This document shows, one piece after another, positions 45,481 through 56,629 of a stretch of 64,000 nt of DNA. Each line of letters begins with the position of its first letter. The first letter of the stretch is position 1. The notes under the pieces were generated by a model. The model was not told the DNA's origin, ran no database searches, and saw only the letters and a program-made list of their open reading frames with translations. The position numbers and the translations under genes were made by a program. Source of the stretch: Anagrus nilaparvatae (lineage: Eukaryota > Arthropoda > Insecta > Hymenoptera > Mymaridae); the NCBI GenBank assembly GCA_022575985.1, contig JAKSXM010000007.1:3164501-3228500 (forward strand), written 5' to 3'.

Positions 45481-46890
45481 AATTATTTATTAATTTAATT
45501 GTTTGCGTATTTAGAATAAATAAAAAAATGTTATGTTCATGGAGTTTAAACTTTAATCAATACATTGAATTTATCGGGAAAAAAAAATTTAGCCAACAAT
45601 GTTTGTACTGTAAAACTTAGCAACAGTTTTTAGTTACATATTGTGTTGTAAAGTACCTGAAAAATTAAGGATTATGCGTTTCGATGCATAAAATATCTCT
45701 TACTTTTCGTATAAATTTTACTTTTAGTGATAAATAAGATAAATTCTCTAATAAATTAACAAGCAAAAATGATTTATTTCTAATTTTCTGAAAAAAATTA
45801 AAATTATTATTTAGTTTATCACACAAGCAAGTTTATATTTTTAATACTAATAAATGGGACACCTTGTAAAAAGGGCGTTCGCGCCCGTTAAATCTTGAAA
45901 TAAAGAATAAAGAATATTTCTTTTTATATTTCTAATTGAGTAAGCAAGTAATTTCAATTTTTTTTTTCTAACAAATAAATACTCATTAAAAATTTTAAAT
46001 AAATTGATTAAGATTTTAAACCAAGAATTTAATTGTAGTCACAGTTGCAACGACGTATTAATTTTTCTTTCTTCTTCTTCTATTCTACAAATCAGCACTT
46101 TTATTGTAAGTAATTTTTTACAACGCAAAAAAAAAATAAATAAAAAGTTATAAATTATTATATATTTATGTTTATATTATCTATTTTAAATAATTTCAAA
46201 CTATGGATTGTGCATTTAAATCAATATTGACAATTTTACTTTTTTCAAGGTAAATAATAATTTTTAACAACAAAAACTGGCACGTTTTTATCAAGGACAA
46301 ATTTTACGTTGAGTTATTTAGGTATGTTGGAAAAAATTATTAATTTTTCTTATTTCATGATTTTTGTTAGGGATTGTAAAAATATAGGATTTTTCTAAAA
46401 ATTGGTATAATCGTGTCTCCAATAAAAAATCACTCCTCCTTTAAAAATTCCCTGTCCAGATCTTTTGATCACTTACTTTTTAAGTTATTTAACACACATT
46501 AAGTTTCCAGCTTAGCTGAAAAATGAATCGGAAAATTTTTTTTTTATGGCGAATTTCTTGAATTTAAACTCATATAAAAGTATAATTTATTTATTTATAT
46601 ATTTATGGATATATTAGTTTCACATAAATTTCATGGGGAAAATTATCCCTTTAATACAATAGCATTCAATAAATAGTATTGAATTTTTGCAAAATTTTAC
46701 AAAATAAGTAATAAATAAATTTTTTATACCGAAAATATTCTTTAATACGATACAGGTGCTTATAATTAGTTCTAATATTCCATTGGTAATAGCGTATCTT
46801 TGTTTATTTAAAAAATGTTTTAAATATACTTTAAATTTTTCGATTTTTTTTTTTTTTAAAGACTAAGTATTTCCTTATCATTTTTACTCA
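45481..46890 (+). repeat. Upstream block of receptor copy 5
   Basis: Direct paralogue of 58560-59920 and of the interrupted block 7741-12960. It is free of the large insertions seen before copy 2 and so serves as the empty-site reference. No coding frame. Confidence 0.8.
45841..45917 (+). mobile_element. Short retroposon-like insertion with UUCG hairpin
   Basis: About 75 bp present here but absent at the same place near 58938. It contains the perfect hairpin GGGCG-TTCG-CGCCC (45873-45886) and ends GAAATAAAGAATAAAGAAT, a short (AATAAAG)n-like tail, next to a repeated ATTT. A stem-loop followed by a simple tail is typical of the 3' end of non-LTR elements, so it is probably a strongly 5'-truncated copy. 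Confidence 0.55.
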
Positions 46891-46948
46891 GCACAAAATT
46901 TGAAAAAATGTATAAAGTATTCAAAACTTATTTCAGGATTTGAAACAA
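46891..46948 (+). promoter_or_regulatory. Leader of receptor copy 5
   Basis: TATAAAGTATTCAAAAC, then TTATTTCAG|GATTTGAAACAA before ATG 46949, nearly identical to 59917-59974. Read as a 3' splice site of a leader intron; the alternative is a TATA/initiator pair. Confidence 0.4.
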
Positions 46949-48805
46949 ATGAAGTTCCTGCGTCTGATTTATTTCCTGCTGCTTCTAAATTTAGTTTATT
47001 CAAATGATGTCAAAAATTTTATTAGTCAAGTATTAAAAGAAGTTCAGCCGAATCAAGTTACTTTGTTCTCAAACTTTAAAACTGGGAATGCGACTAATCA
47101 ATGTGACTATCAAACGATTTTCGAGTATCTTATTGGACAAATTCCAACAAAAATGGTCAATTTAAATAATCCACCTTCATTCTTGATGTACAAAACGAAT
47201 GAAGTTAAGTACTATCCGAATTACACAGCTCCGTTAAATTTTGTTGTGCTCACCGAAGATTTTTATCAGGGCAAAATGTATCATAAACTTAATAATGCGT
47301 TATGGCTGATTTTTGATTCATTATTTTATTTGAGTAAAGCAAAAGTCATCCTAATAATTAATACTAGCGCAAATGTTTCACTAGAATTGTATTATAATAT
47401 TTTTAATATAACAGAGTTTGAAGGATTTATTGATTTTACCATTTTTCACTGCAATTCTAAAGATTATTCTACAATTTATTTTAATCGCTTCTCAGATAGC
47501 TTATCATATCAAAGATTTCAAAATGATTCAAACAATAAAATTCTCCCTGATAAGTTAAAAAAAATTAATGAATACAAATTGAAAGTAGGAGTTGATTCAA
47601 ATGATTGGCCAGATAGGTTTAGAAATTATACTTTGAACTATAATAGCAATGAAAATTATTATTTTCTTATATTTGCTTACAAACTTTATGAATGTTTCGT
47701 AACTTCATTTAACATTACTTCATCGACAATTATACCGGTTCCTAGGAACAATTACATCGATACATTGATAAAAAACAATAATTTTGATTTATATTTGGGA
47801 AGAGTTTTGATTTTCTTAGAAAGAAATTTATTAAGTTTTTATTTATTGAAAGAAATAAAATTCATTTTAGTCACTCCCGTTATAAGCCAAAAAAATTTAT
47901 CAATTTCAAACGATATTTTCTATTCTTTCTTGTTAATCATTGGGTTGGTGTTAATATTTCTAGTATGTGCTTACTATTTTAAATTTAAACGGAACGATTG
48001 GTCTGCTTTTAATATTTTTATCTTTCTTTTGGGAATTGGAGTTGATATGAATCCACGTCGTTGTTTAAGATCAGTTATAATATTTTTTACCATGTTTGCC
48101 GTTTCGTTTTTTTTCTTTTCCGATTTGATTGGTTATTTAACAACTTTTAAATACGAGCATAGAGAAAAAGAAGTCATTAAATCATTTGAAGAAATATTTG
48201 AAAAAAATACTACGGTGATATTTCATTATAATTGGTTACCAGGATTACTTAATTATTTAAGGTCAGTGTCAACTGGTGTAGTTAAAAACGTTACGGAGAT
48301 TGCAAAGAGTATTCCAAATTATTATTGTTCATATAATACAATCATCATCTTCCTGGATTACGATGCTGAAAAATATATTTATTTAAGTAAATCCTCATGC
48401 GATGGTATAAAACTGAGAATGAGTGACTTAGTCCTAAAGCAAGCCTATTACGTAATGATGTTTAGACGTAATTCCCCAATATGGAATAAATTTTCTGAAA
48501 TTTACTTGAAAACAATTGAAGCAGGTTTGGATGTAAAATGGAAATCTGATTACGATAATGTTAATAAAATCGATAAGAGAATAAAATATGATGAATCGAA
48601 CGACGAAGAAGATCCGCTGATCTATGCCTTAGTGTCAGTGATGGCTTTTGGAACAATAATTTCTTCTGCTGTGTTTTCTGCAGAATATCTGTGGTTTCAT
48701 TATCTTTCAAAGAAAATAGAAGGTTATGACTTCCGTACTATTTCAAAAACAATAATAAATAAATTTAGAAAAAGCAGTAATAAAGTACGACCTTTTTCTG
48801 CTTAG
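46949..48805 (+). CDS. Ionotropic receptor copy 5, intact
   Basis: Divergent insect IR of 618 residues in one exon. The ATG at 46949 is chosen, not the in-frame TTG nine bases before it. Signal peptide about 1-18 (MKFLRLIYFLLLLNLVYS); extracellular N-terminal/S1 region with many N-x-S/T sites and conserved Cys (CDYQTIF, FHCN, YECFVTS); M1 about 320-343; pore WSAFNIFIFLLGIGVDMNPR (about 350-370); M3-like helix ending DLIGYLTTF (about 375-400); S2 about 401-552; M4 about 554-586 (DPLIYALVSVMAFGTIISSA); short basic tail NKVRPFSA. IRs sit in the plasma membrane of chemosensory neurons, usually with a co-receptor; the ligand cannot be predicted. It lies in a 5-kb segment duplicated at 56630-61870. 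Confidence 0.9.
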   Translation: MKFLRLIYFLLLLNLVYSNDVKNFISQVLKEVQPNQVTLFSNFKTGNATNQCDYQTIFEYLIGQIPTKMVNLNNPPSFLMYKTNEVKYYPNYTAPLNFVVLTEDFYQGKMYHKLNNALWLIFDSLFYLSKAKVILIINTSANVSLELYYNIFNITEFEGFIDFTIFHCNSKDYSTIYFNRFSDSLSYQRFQNDSNNKILPDKLKKINEYKLKVGVDSNDWPDRFRNYTLNYNSNENYYFLIFAYKLYECFVTSFNITSSTIIPVPRNNYIDTLIKNNNFDLYLGRVLIFLERNLLSFYLLKEIKFILVTPVISQKNLSISNDIFYSFLLIIGLVLIFLVCAYYFKFKRNDWSAFNIFIFLLGIGVDMNPRRCLRSVIIFFTMFAVSFFFFSDLIGYLTTFKYEHREKEVIKSFEEIFEKNTTVIFHYNWLPGLLNYLRSVSTGVVKNVTEIAKSIPNYYCSYNTIIIFLDYDAEKYIYLSKSSCDGIKLRMSDLVLKQAYYVMMFRRNSPIWNKFSEIYLKTIEAGLDVKWKSDYDNVNKIDKRIKYDESNDEEDPLIYALVSVMAFGTIISSAVFSAEYLWFHYLSKKIEGYDFRTISKTIINKFRKSSNKVRPFSA

Positions 48806-49635
48806 TTGTCGATAAAAAAAAATGATTTATTTAATTATATGCTATTCGTTGGGTAAACATTTTGAGAAATAATTTTTACAGCATGATTAAGACAATGCCA
48901 TTTAAATTTGCCTTATTATTATAATTGGATTAAATTTGTGCAATTTATTATTGTGTCATTTCGTATAATTTTTGGATCATTTTAATTTTTTTATTTCAAT
49001 GCCATATCGCATGACCTTGATTTTTTCACCAAATTTTTATATTTGGCCGATTATTTCTCAAGCCGGCTACCCTAATCTTTCCAAAAATGATGGCAACTTA
49101 AAAAGGTTTTGGTTTTCTCAAATTTACTGGAAAAGGGTATAGTTTTTTATTCTTATTGTTCTTTTCAATTCTGTAAATCTACAGTGCCCATTTTAGGCAC
49201 TGAGCGGCGCCAAGTCGACATTTTAAAAACAGAAAAATTGAAATAAAAGTAGGTTAACGGTAGGTTTTTTGAAATTTTTTTTTCTAAAAAGTTGTTGTTT
49301 AATAAAATCAAAAAAATGAAATCATTTTCCCGATAATTAGTTGATTCCTTAAAAAGTTTTGTGGGTGCTATGTAGTTTTTAAAAATGGGTAAAAAACGGC
49401 TACTTTGATTGCTGACGTCTCTGAACCTACATATATAAAATAAGAACCTACATATATAAAGTTTTAGTGCAAAATGGTAGTCTTTTGACACATAATAAAT
49501 GTGCTAATATTGTACTTTTTTCACATTTCTTCTGCACTGCAACTTTTAGTTTGCTCTTTAGATTGTTCAATTTTAAAATTATAAATATAAATATCAATGT
49601 AATTAAGTTAACAACAACAGTTATTAAACCATTTT
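48806..49635. other. Region downstream of receptor copy 5
   Basis: 48806-48950 keeps the receptor 3' flank (GGGTAAACATTTTGAGAAAT, GACAATGCCATTTAAATTTG). The rest is not matched elsewhere in the window. A short direct repeat CCTACATATATAAA occurs twice at 49427-49460. No gene. Confidence 0.45.
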
Positions 49636-49964
49636 ATTATGTTCCCACGTGATAGTGGGAACTACAAATTTTATACAATTTGTGCACATTAAAATTGTGC
49701 ACAAAAATGATTGTATACAAATTGTGCAATTTCATACAATTTGTATACAAACAAAAATAATTGTGCAAAAATTTACGATTTTATGCAATTTGTGTACAAT
49801 TGGTGTAAAATCATGTTGGATTCATAGATATTCACATAATATGGTTTATTTTATTCTAAATATCCACTCTGTTTTATTTTTTAAATTAAAGTTACATTAT
49901 TTTTTTATTTATTTATCTTAATTATACATAATTTATAAATTATACTTTAAATAAGAAAAAAATT
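49636..49964. repeat. Hairpin and TTTGTGCA/TTGTATAC-rich stretch
   Basis: GTTCCCACGTGATAGTGGGAAC (49639-49660) is a hairpin. It is followed by many short ACAATTTGTGCA and ACAATTTGTATACAA words in both orientations (49670-49810). Such clustered short words at the edge of a palindrome resemble subterminal transposase-binding repeats; no counterpart was found beyond 53125. Confidence 0.45.
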
Positions 49965-49974
49965 TTAATTTTAA

Positions 49975-51402
49975 TTTTAATCGCTTATTATGTCAGAGCA
50001 ATCATCATCCGAAACAGATGGCATGTTTCTTGAGCTTATTTGACTGTAGCATTTCTTCTGAACTATCATTATCGCCCTCGCTGGAGTCCTTTGTCATATC
50101 AATCATAAAATCAATTTGCTGTAATAAAATTATCAAAAGTTTTTAAATATCAAAGGATAAGATGAACAAGCAAAATATTCATTACTCTAAGAATAGTATC
50201 AATTGACTCAATACAGGTTTTCAACTGCGATTTCGTTGCAGCACAATAATATTTTATGGATAATAATTGACTTTTTACTATGTTATTAAAACTTTCTTTC
50301 GAATTATTAATTGAAGCTGATGATATCAAAGAAGCTGCTGTGATGTGGTGGGTCCAGAAACTAAGTCTTTAAAGCTTCCTCCAATATTTTCGTTTTGTTT
50401 TCTTAAAACAGGTAAACCTTCTGTTGTCAAGGATGGATCAGCATTAAATTTTTTTAAAAGTTGGCTGGTATTATCTGTAACTTTAGTAGTTTCTGCAGCA
50501 TGCAGTTCTGACATCAAATCATCATCATTAGCGTCTCAGACTCATTTCTTTGATTTTTTGTTATTTCTAGTAGCTGGCTCCTATAGATAAAATATCATAT
50601 TTCAGACTAATTTTTTCTCTTTGATAAATTAAAAAAATTAAATATAAATTGTAAAAATTTAAAAAAAAAAATAAAATTTGAAGTAAAATATATAAGTTAA
50701 ATACAATCTATGTGTAAGAATACAAAAATATAGGTTATTTGTATTTTATACTAATTAATATATTATACTAATTTTATACTAATTATTATAGATGAAGTTT
50801 TTCAATTTTTAACCTAGGTAATTACATACTAGTATACAGTTTTTACCTCTTTCTTTTCTTCGTTTTCTTTGTTTTCCTTATCTTTCTTCTTTCTTTTGGA
50901 CAGTTCTTTAAGTTTCTTATCATCTTTGATATTCTTTGCTTCAGCTTTCTTTTTTTCAGCTAAATCTTTGCCTTATTCTCCTTTTCCAGCTGATCCATTA
51001 AATCTAGTAATTCCTTCTCATTTTCTATAAAAATAAAGAACAAAAACAAGTATATTTTAGATCCTATCTTCTGACAAATTTGTAATACATATTAAACTTA
51101 TTTAAATTTTAACTTTAAAATTAAAAAAAATTTTTTTATATAGGTTATCAAATAAAGACTATAATTATGATTTAGGATTAAAAAAATCATTAAAAAAAAT
51201 ACATAGAATAAAAAGTTTATGATATTACGTACCTGAATAATGTCTTATTATTCCAGGATATTCTGTTTGTTTTTGATTTTTTTTTGGTTTCCCCGGCTGT
51301 AGTTCCGGCCACACGAATATAACTTTTTCTCCTACTTCCAATTTTTGATTCAAGATTATTCTTACTTCTGCTATGAATTAGATATTGGATTTTCCTTCTC
51401 AT
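49975..51402 (-). pseudogene. Spliced unknown gene, left-arm copy
   Basis: - strand mirror of the copy at 51704-53109. Exon 1 from the ATG at 51402 (MRRKIQYLIHSRSKNNLESK) is open for longer than in the right arm, to a GTACGT donor near 51231. The lysine/glutamate-rich exon 2 (about 51025-50847) has the same frame break, and exon 3 (about 50592-50205) reads MSELHAAETTKVTDNTSQLL. It carries a small private deletion near 50347 that changes the frame after SGPTTS. No recognised domain. Confidence 0.6.
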
Positions 51403-51703
51403 ATTTATAAGTTTAAAATATAAACTATTCTGATCGCTAAAAAAAAACTAAGATTAAGAAAATTAATTAATAATAATAAGTTAAAATAATTAAGATTGAT
51501 AGGTTAAATTTTTGTTTTAAACCATAAACAAAATTAATTTTTAGATTAAAAAAAATCGATCCTTAAAAATTAAACTTAGCAGTTGCTATGAAAACGAGAA
51601 TAAACAAGTAATTAATTATTTCAATTTCAAACTAGGGTTATAAAAAATTTTAAAAAGTTTTTTTTTTCGCGATCACAATAGCTTATATTTTAAACTTATA
51701 AAT

Positions 51704-53109
51704 ATGAGAAGGAAAATCCAATATCTAATTCATTGCAGAAGTAAGAATAATCTTGAATCAAAAATTGGAAGTAGGAGAAAAAGTTAAATTCTTGTGGCCG
51801 GGACTACAGCCGGGGAAACCAAAAAAAAAATCAAAAACAAACAGAATATCCTGGAATAATAAGACATTATTCAGGTACGTAATATCATAAAATTTTTATT
51901 CTATGTATTTTTTTTAATGATTTTTTTAATCCTAAATCATAATTATAGTCTTTATTTGATAACCTATATAAAAAAATTTTTTTTAATTTTAAGGTTAAAA
52001 TTTAAATAAGTTTAATATGTATTTACAAATTTGTCAGAAGATAGGATCTAAAATATACTTGTTTTTGTTCTTTATTTTTATAGAAAATGAGAAGGAATTA
52101 CTAGATTTAATGGATCAGCTGGAAAAGGAGAATAAGGCAAAGATTTAGCTGAAAAAAAGAAAGCTGAAGCAAAGAATATCAAAGATGATAAGAAACTTAA
52201 AGAACTGTCCAAAAGAAAGAAGAAAGATAAGGAAAACAAAGAAAACGAAGAAAAGGAAGAGGTAAAAACTTTATACTAGTATGTAATTACCTAGGTTAAA
52301 AATTGAAAAACTTCATCTATAATATATTAATTAGTATAAAATTCAAATAACCTATATTTTTGTATTCTTACACATAGATTGTTTTTAACTTATATATTTT
52401 ACTTCAAATTTTATTTTTTTTTTTAAATTTTTACAATTTATATTTAATTTTTTTAATTTATCAAAGAGAAAAAATTAGTCTGAAATATGATATTTTATCT
52501 ATAGGAGCCAGCTACTAGAAATAACAAAAAATCAAAGAAATGAGTCTGAGACGCTAATGATGATGATTTGATGTCAGAACTGCATGCTGCAAAAACTACT
52601 AAAGTTACAGATAATACCAGCCAACTTTTAAAAAAATTTAATGCTGATCCATCCTTGACAACAGAAGGTTTACCTGTTTTAAGAAAACAAAACGAAAATA
52701 TTGGAGGAAGCTTCAAAGACTTAGTTTCTGAACCCACCACATCAACAGCAGCTTCTTTAATATCATCAGCTTCAATTAATAATTCGAAAGAAAGTTTTAA
52801 TAACATAGTAAAAAGTCAGTTATTATCCATAAAATATGATTGTGCCGCAACGAAATCGCAGTTGAAAACCTGTATTGAGTCAATTGATACTATTCTTAGA
52901 GTAATAAATATTTTGCTTGTTCATCTTATCCTTTGATATTTAAAAACTTTTGATAATTTTATTACAGCAAATTGATTTCATGATTGATATGACAAAGGAC
53001 TCCAGCGAGGGCGATAATGATAGTTCAGAAGAAATGCTACAGTCAAATAAGCTCAAGAAACATGCCATCTGTTTCGGATGATGATTGCTCTGACATAATA
53101 AGCGATTAA
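51704..53109 (+). pseudogene. Spliced unknown gene, right-arm copy
   Basis: Four putative exons with good GT/AG borders: 51704-51874 (ATG; donor GTACGT), 52084-52261 (acceptor TTTTTATAG, donor GTAAAA), 52505-52900 (acceptor TCTATAG, donor GTAATA) and 52968 to about 53109 (acceptor TTATTACAG). Exon 2 encodes a very charged coiled-coil-like stretch (ENEKELLDLMDQLEKENK, then KLKELSKRKKKDKENKENEE). Exon 3 gives a Ser/Thr/Asn-rich segment (SELHAAKTTKVTDNTSQLLK ... SIKYDCAATKSQLKTCIESI). Exon 4 is acidic (MTKDSSEGDNDSSEE). In-frame stops occur in exons 1 and 3, and a one-base loss breaks exon 2. No known domain; function not inferred. Confidence 0.6.
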
Positions 53110-53125
53110 AATTAAATTTAAAATT

Positions 53126-54012
53126 TTTTTCTAATAAATCTCAAAACAGCCTTTTTTTCAAAAATTCGCCCTGGGCTTAAATTTAAATATTAAGGGCTAT
53201 AGAACGGGAAAACAACTTATTTTTAGTAAGAAAATGGAACAAAAATGTCTTCAGCCCAATCAAACGATCTGACCCGGAAGTTTTGCTCATTTCACTCAGA
53301 ATCGCTCATAATGTATTTAAAACATATTTCAGAATTTTAAGAAAATTTTAACAAATTCATTATTTGATTTGTGGCAGCCCTTTTTTGTTTTTTTTTTTTT
53401 TACTAATTTTAAAAAATAAACCTAATTTTTTTAAATCAAATTTGTATTTTATTGAAAAAAATTTACGTTTCCAGCTTGCAAGTATAACAATATTTCTCAA
53501 AAAGCAAAATTTTTTTCTTTACAATTATTATCCTTCAGTTTACATGAATAATTACATTTTTTTTCTTTTATTGTTTTAAAGAATTATGAAAATTAAATTA
53601 CCTAACGTTATCCTAACGTTATCTAAATATAAAAAAATTGGCCAGGTCTATTTGTCCAGAAAATTTTCAACTTTTTCTGGTTTAATAGATTTTCGGGTTA
53701 AATAACCACAAAATTATCAAAATTTTACTCAAAGGTATCTGTTCAATAAAAATATAATTTAATTTAGAATTTAATAAATTAACAATTTTTAAAAATTAGC
53801 AAATTTAAGAATTGATTATTTTTTCAAAAAATAGTGCAGAGTGCAGGAATGCAAGCATAACTTTACTCCTAAAAATATTGAGGTTAAAAATATTTTTCAT
53901 TTTTGTTTATGTGTGAGTAAATTTTACACAAAAACTTTCTGGACAAATAGCTCGAGCAAAAAAAATTTTACCTACATTGCAAACCCAACGATTCACTGAA
54001 TACAGATCATTC
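53126..54012. other. Intergenic, with a receptor leader scrap
   Basis: Mostly unmatched AT-rich sequence. 53308-53337 (TAATGTATTTAAAACATATTTCAGAATTT in part) resembles the pre-ATG leader of the receptors (TAATGTATTCAAAACATATTTCAG), but no receptor coding sequence follows. Confidence 0.4.
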
Positions 54013-54099
54013 CAAATTATAATTGTTCTTATAATATAATCACCATCTTAATGGATTACGATGCTGAAAAATTTCTTCAAAAGAATAATTCATTTCTTG
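54013..54099 (+). pseudogene. Ionotropic receptor S2 scrap
   Basis: ATTCCAAATTATAATTGTTC ... GATTACGATGCTGAAAAATT ... AAGAATAATTCATTTCTTG matches the S2 region of the + strand receptors (IIPNYNCSYN ... LMDYDAEKFLQKNNSFL). It is closest to copy 2 at its right end (FLQKNNSFL). It stops exactly where a - strand LINE copy ends. Confidence 0.8.
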
Positions 54100-56275
54100 T
54101 TATGATAGCCTTTATTTTGTTATACAAAAATATAGTACACTCTTTTCATATTTTGTAAACTCTTATATACATATATACATTTTATTTAACTTAATTAGTA
54201 CTTAATTAATTATAAATACAGTAAGATAAGTAGAATAAAAAAAGAAAAAAGTAATATAATAGCATAAAATAATATATTAGCATATGATATGTGAAATCTC
54301 AAATAAAATATATTACAATCATTTCAAAACAAACAGTTAAATGAGTCAAACAGTCAAAATAATTCAAATAAATAAATAAATCAATCAATTAATTAGTCAA
54401 ATATACAAATTATATGTGTCAAGTAATATGTATCGAATAATATAAGTCAAGTAAGGTCTGATTTGAAGAGATATTATCTGATACTTCTCTTGAAACGATT
54501 TTAAGAATGTGACAATACTATTCCAAAAGTGTGCAAATTTAACTTGAAAAGATTTAAGGCTCCAATCAGTCGTAATAGAAGAGGGAATTTCCAAGTCCTT
54601 ATGAGAACCACGGGATGGCTTGCCAGATTTTTATGGTTTAAAAAGTGATGAAAGAAGGGGAGGTACCTTCATACGAATGATTATGTACATGGTTAATGCA
54701 CCAAAATAAACAGTTCGAGTTTTATTACGCAACCAATTTAATTTTTCGTCTATAAGAAGTAATATGTTCATGACGACTTAAACCATATATTTAACGTATT
54801 GCCGAATTTGATAATCTTTGAAGTTGCGCACTTAGCTGATGGGTTAAATCAAGGTATACGATGTTACAATAGTCCAAGTGCAGAACAACAAAGTAAATAT
54901 CATCAAGATCAATATCATCCAATATCATCAACAAGTGAGTGTATGAGACGTTTACGAAGATTCTAGGATATACAGGGCTTGATAATCCTAAGACCATAAA
55001 GAAATAGTTAATTGTTTAAGGGGTAGACTCAATTGTAAAGAAAAAAAATCGATTTTTTTTTTTTTTTTTTTTTTTTTGGGTTCGAAAACATCTTAAGAAT
55101 ATGGAGAAAAAAAAATTATAATGATATCTTGGATAATAAGGAAGTTATAGAAGATTAAGCGAGACACTGCAAAAGACGTAAGATACAGTATTCTAAACTT
55201 TAAACACGTTTTTCTCGAAACAACGTTTTTCGAATTTGTGTACACGATATAACTCAAAAAATAATTAGGATATATTCCTAATTTTTTGGCTACACTTTTA
55301 AAATACAATTATCTACTGGTTTGATGGAATGATTTTTCCAAAAAAAGTCCCAACTTTTTTTTCTTCAAAAAAACATGTGAAAAAATTTTCCGAAATTTAA
55401 ATCCATCAATCCAGAAGAAAAATATTTCACAAACATAAAAAATTTTATTTGCTATGTTTCAAACCAGTTTTGAAAAAATTATCTTAATTTTTTCTACCCG
55501 AAAACCTATCCAGAAAAAGGCAACTTTTTTTTTCTTCAATTCTATTCTCTAGTCTACCGCCTTAGTTTCAGGTTGCCAGAAAAGGGTATTATCAAGGCTA
55601 ATAATCTCATCAACAAATAGGACACCATCATCACTATGATCGACTATTATCTATGAAATTTTAAGCTCTTTAAAGAGTTTAACAGAATTGGATGAACCAA
55701 AGATTAGTGCTTGGGTCTTTTTAGTGTTCAATGCTAGGCAATTTAATTCTGCCCATGTTAATATTATTTTTGCTGAGTCAGAAAGCATACAAATTCCCTG
55801 ATTAATTTGATCTGCAAGAACTTGGACATAAATCTGTAGGTCGTCAGCATATAACAATCTAAACGTACTATCATCCAGATAGCCCTTTATATCATTCATA
55901 TATATGCAAAATAGTAGAGGGCCCAGGACAAAGCCCTAGGGCACCCCTATGTTTGTATCCCGTTAATCAGCTGTTGAAGTTTGTGAAGTTACACGTATAG
56001 AACGACCACAGAGGTATGAGCAGAACCACTTTAAGGATGACTTTGAAAACCCGGCAATTTGCTGCTTTTTGAGTAACTTAGATCGAGATACGTTATCGAA
56101 AGCCTTTGGAAAGTCAAACTGTAGGAGCAGAGTGGCTAGCTTATTTTCTTTTCCCATACGAATATCGTCTGTTAGCTTTAGTAAGGCCGATTGGATGCTA
56201 CGGTGTCTACATAAGCCAGTTTTAAATTTATCAAGAAATTTTGTTTTTTCAAGAAAGCTAACCACTTGATCAATT
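54100..56275 (-). pseudogene. Non-LTR retrotransposon, - strand, broken
   Basis: Reading on the - strand from 56275: RT start (FLEKTKFLDKFKTGLCRHRS, SALLKLTDDIRMGKENKLAT) with motif A LLQFDFPKAFDNV; then the catalytic box LLYADDLQIYV (about 55840) and NTKKTQALIFGSS. After an interruption of about 550 bp (55020-55570, with a long T run), the C-terminal part follows: LHLDYCNIVYLDLTHQLSAQ, LQRLSNSAIRYVYGLSRHEH (about 54850-54770) and SFQVKFAHFWNSIVTFLKSF (about 54540). Its 3' end abuts the receptor scrap at 54099. Jockey/CR1-like and related to the + strand copy at 36270 (both have ALLKLTDDIR). Endonuclease and ORF1 are absent. Confidence 0.82.
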
Positions 56276-56629
56276 ATATTAGTAGTATTATAATTTAATT
56301 ATATTAGTAGTTTTATAATTTAAAAAAGGAAATACACGCATACAAAAAATTAGTAAATATAACTAAAATTACGATGTTGTTTACTAAAGTCAGTTTGGTT
56401 AAAAGTCACTATAAATTATTAGTAAAATTCACTAATAAAATTTGTTTATAAACTAAAACCTCAATTTTTTTAGTAGAATTTACTAATTTTTTGGTTATAT
56501 TTACCAATCTATATTAATTTGTTTTTACTACATTTGTATAGGTTAATTTTACTATTCTTTTCTTTGCGTGTAAAAATAAGCCGACAAAGAAGTAAAAAAA
56601 AAGGTAAACCTGGGCCAAACACTGGACCT
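56276..56629. other. AT-rich stretch with partial type 1 module
   Basis: 56320-56340 and 56580-56635 resemble pieces of the type 1 module (AAAAAAGGAAATA; ...GGGCCAAACACTGGACCTA), separated by about 240 bp rich in TTAGTAAAATT/ACTAATTTT words in both orientations. No gene. Confidence 0.45.

Larger units (their letters stand above)
49965..53125. repeat. Large palindrome with two inverted copies of a broken gene
   Basis: Arms 49965-51445 and 51660-53125 (about 1.47 kb each) are nearly identical inverted copies around a spacer of about 215 bp. Outer edges: AATCGCTTATTATGTCAGAG on the left and the complement near 53100 on the right. Each arm carries the same exon-intron pattern, described in the next two entries. 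The origin is an inverted duplication or a foldback element that captured a gene. Confidence 0.88.
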
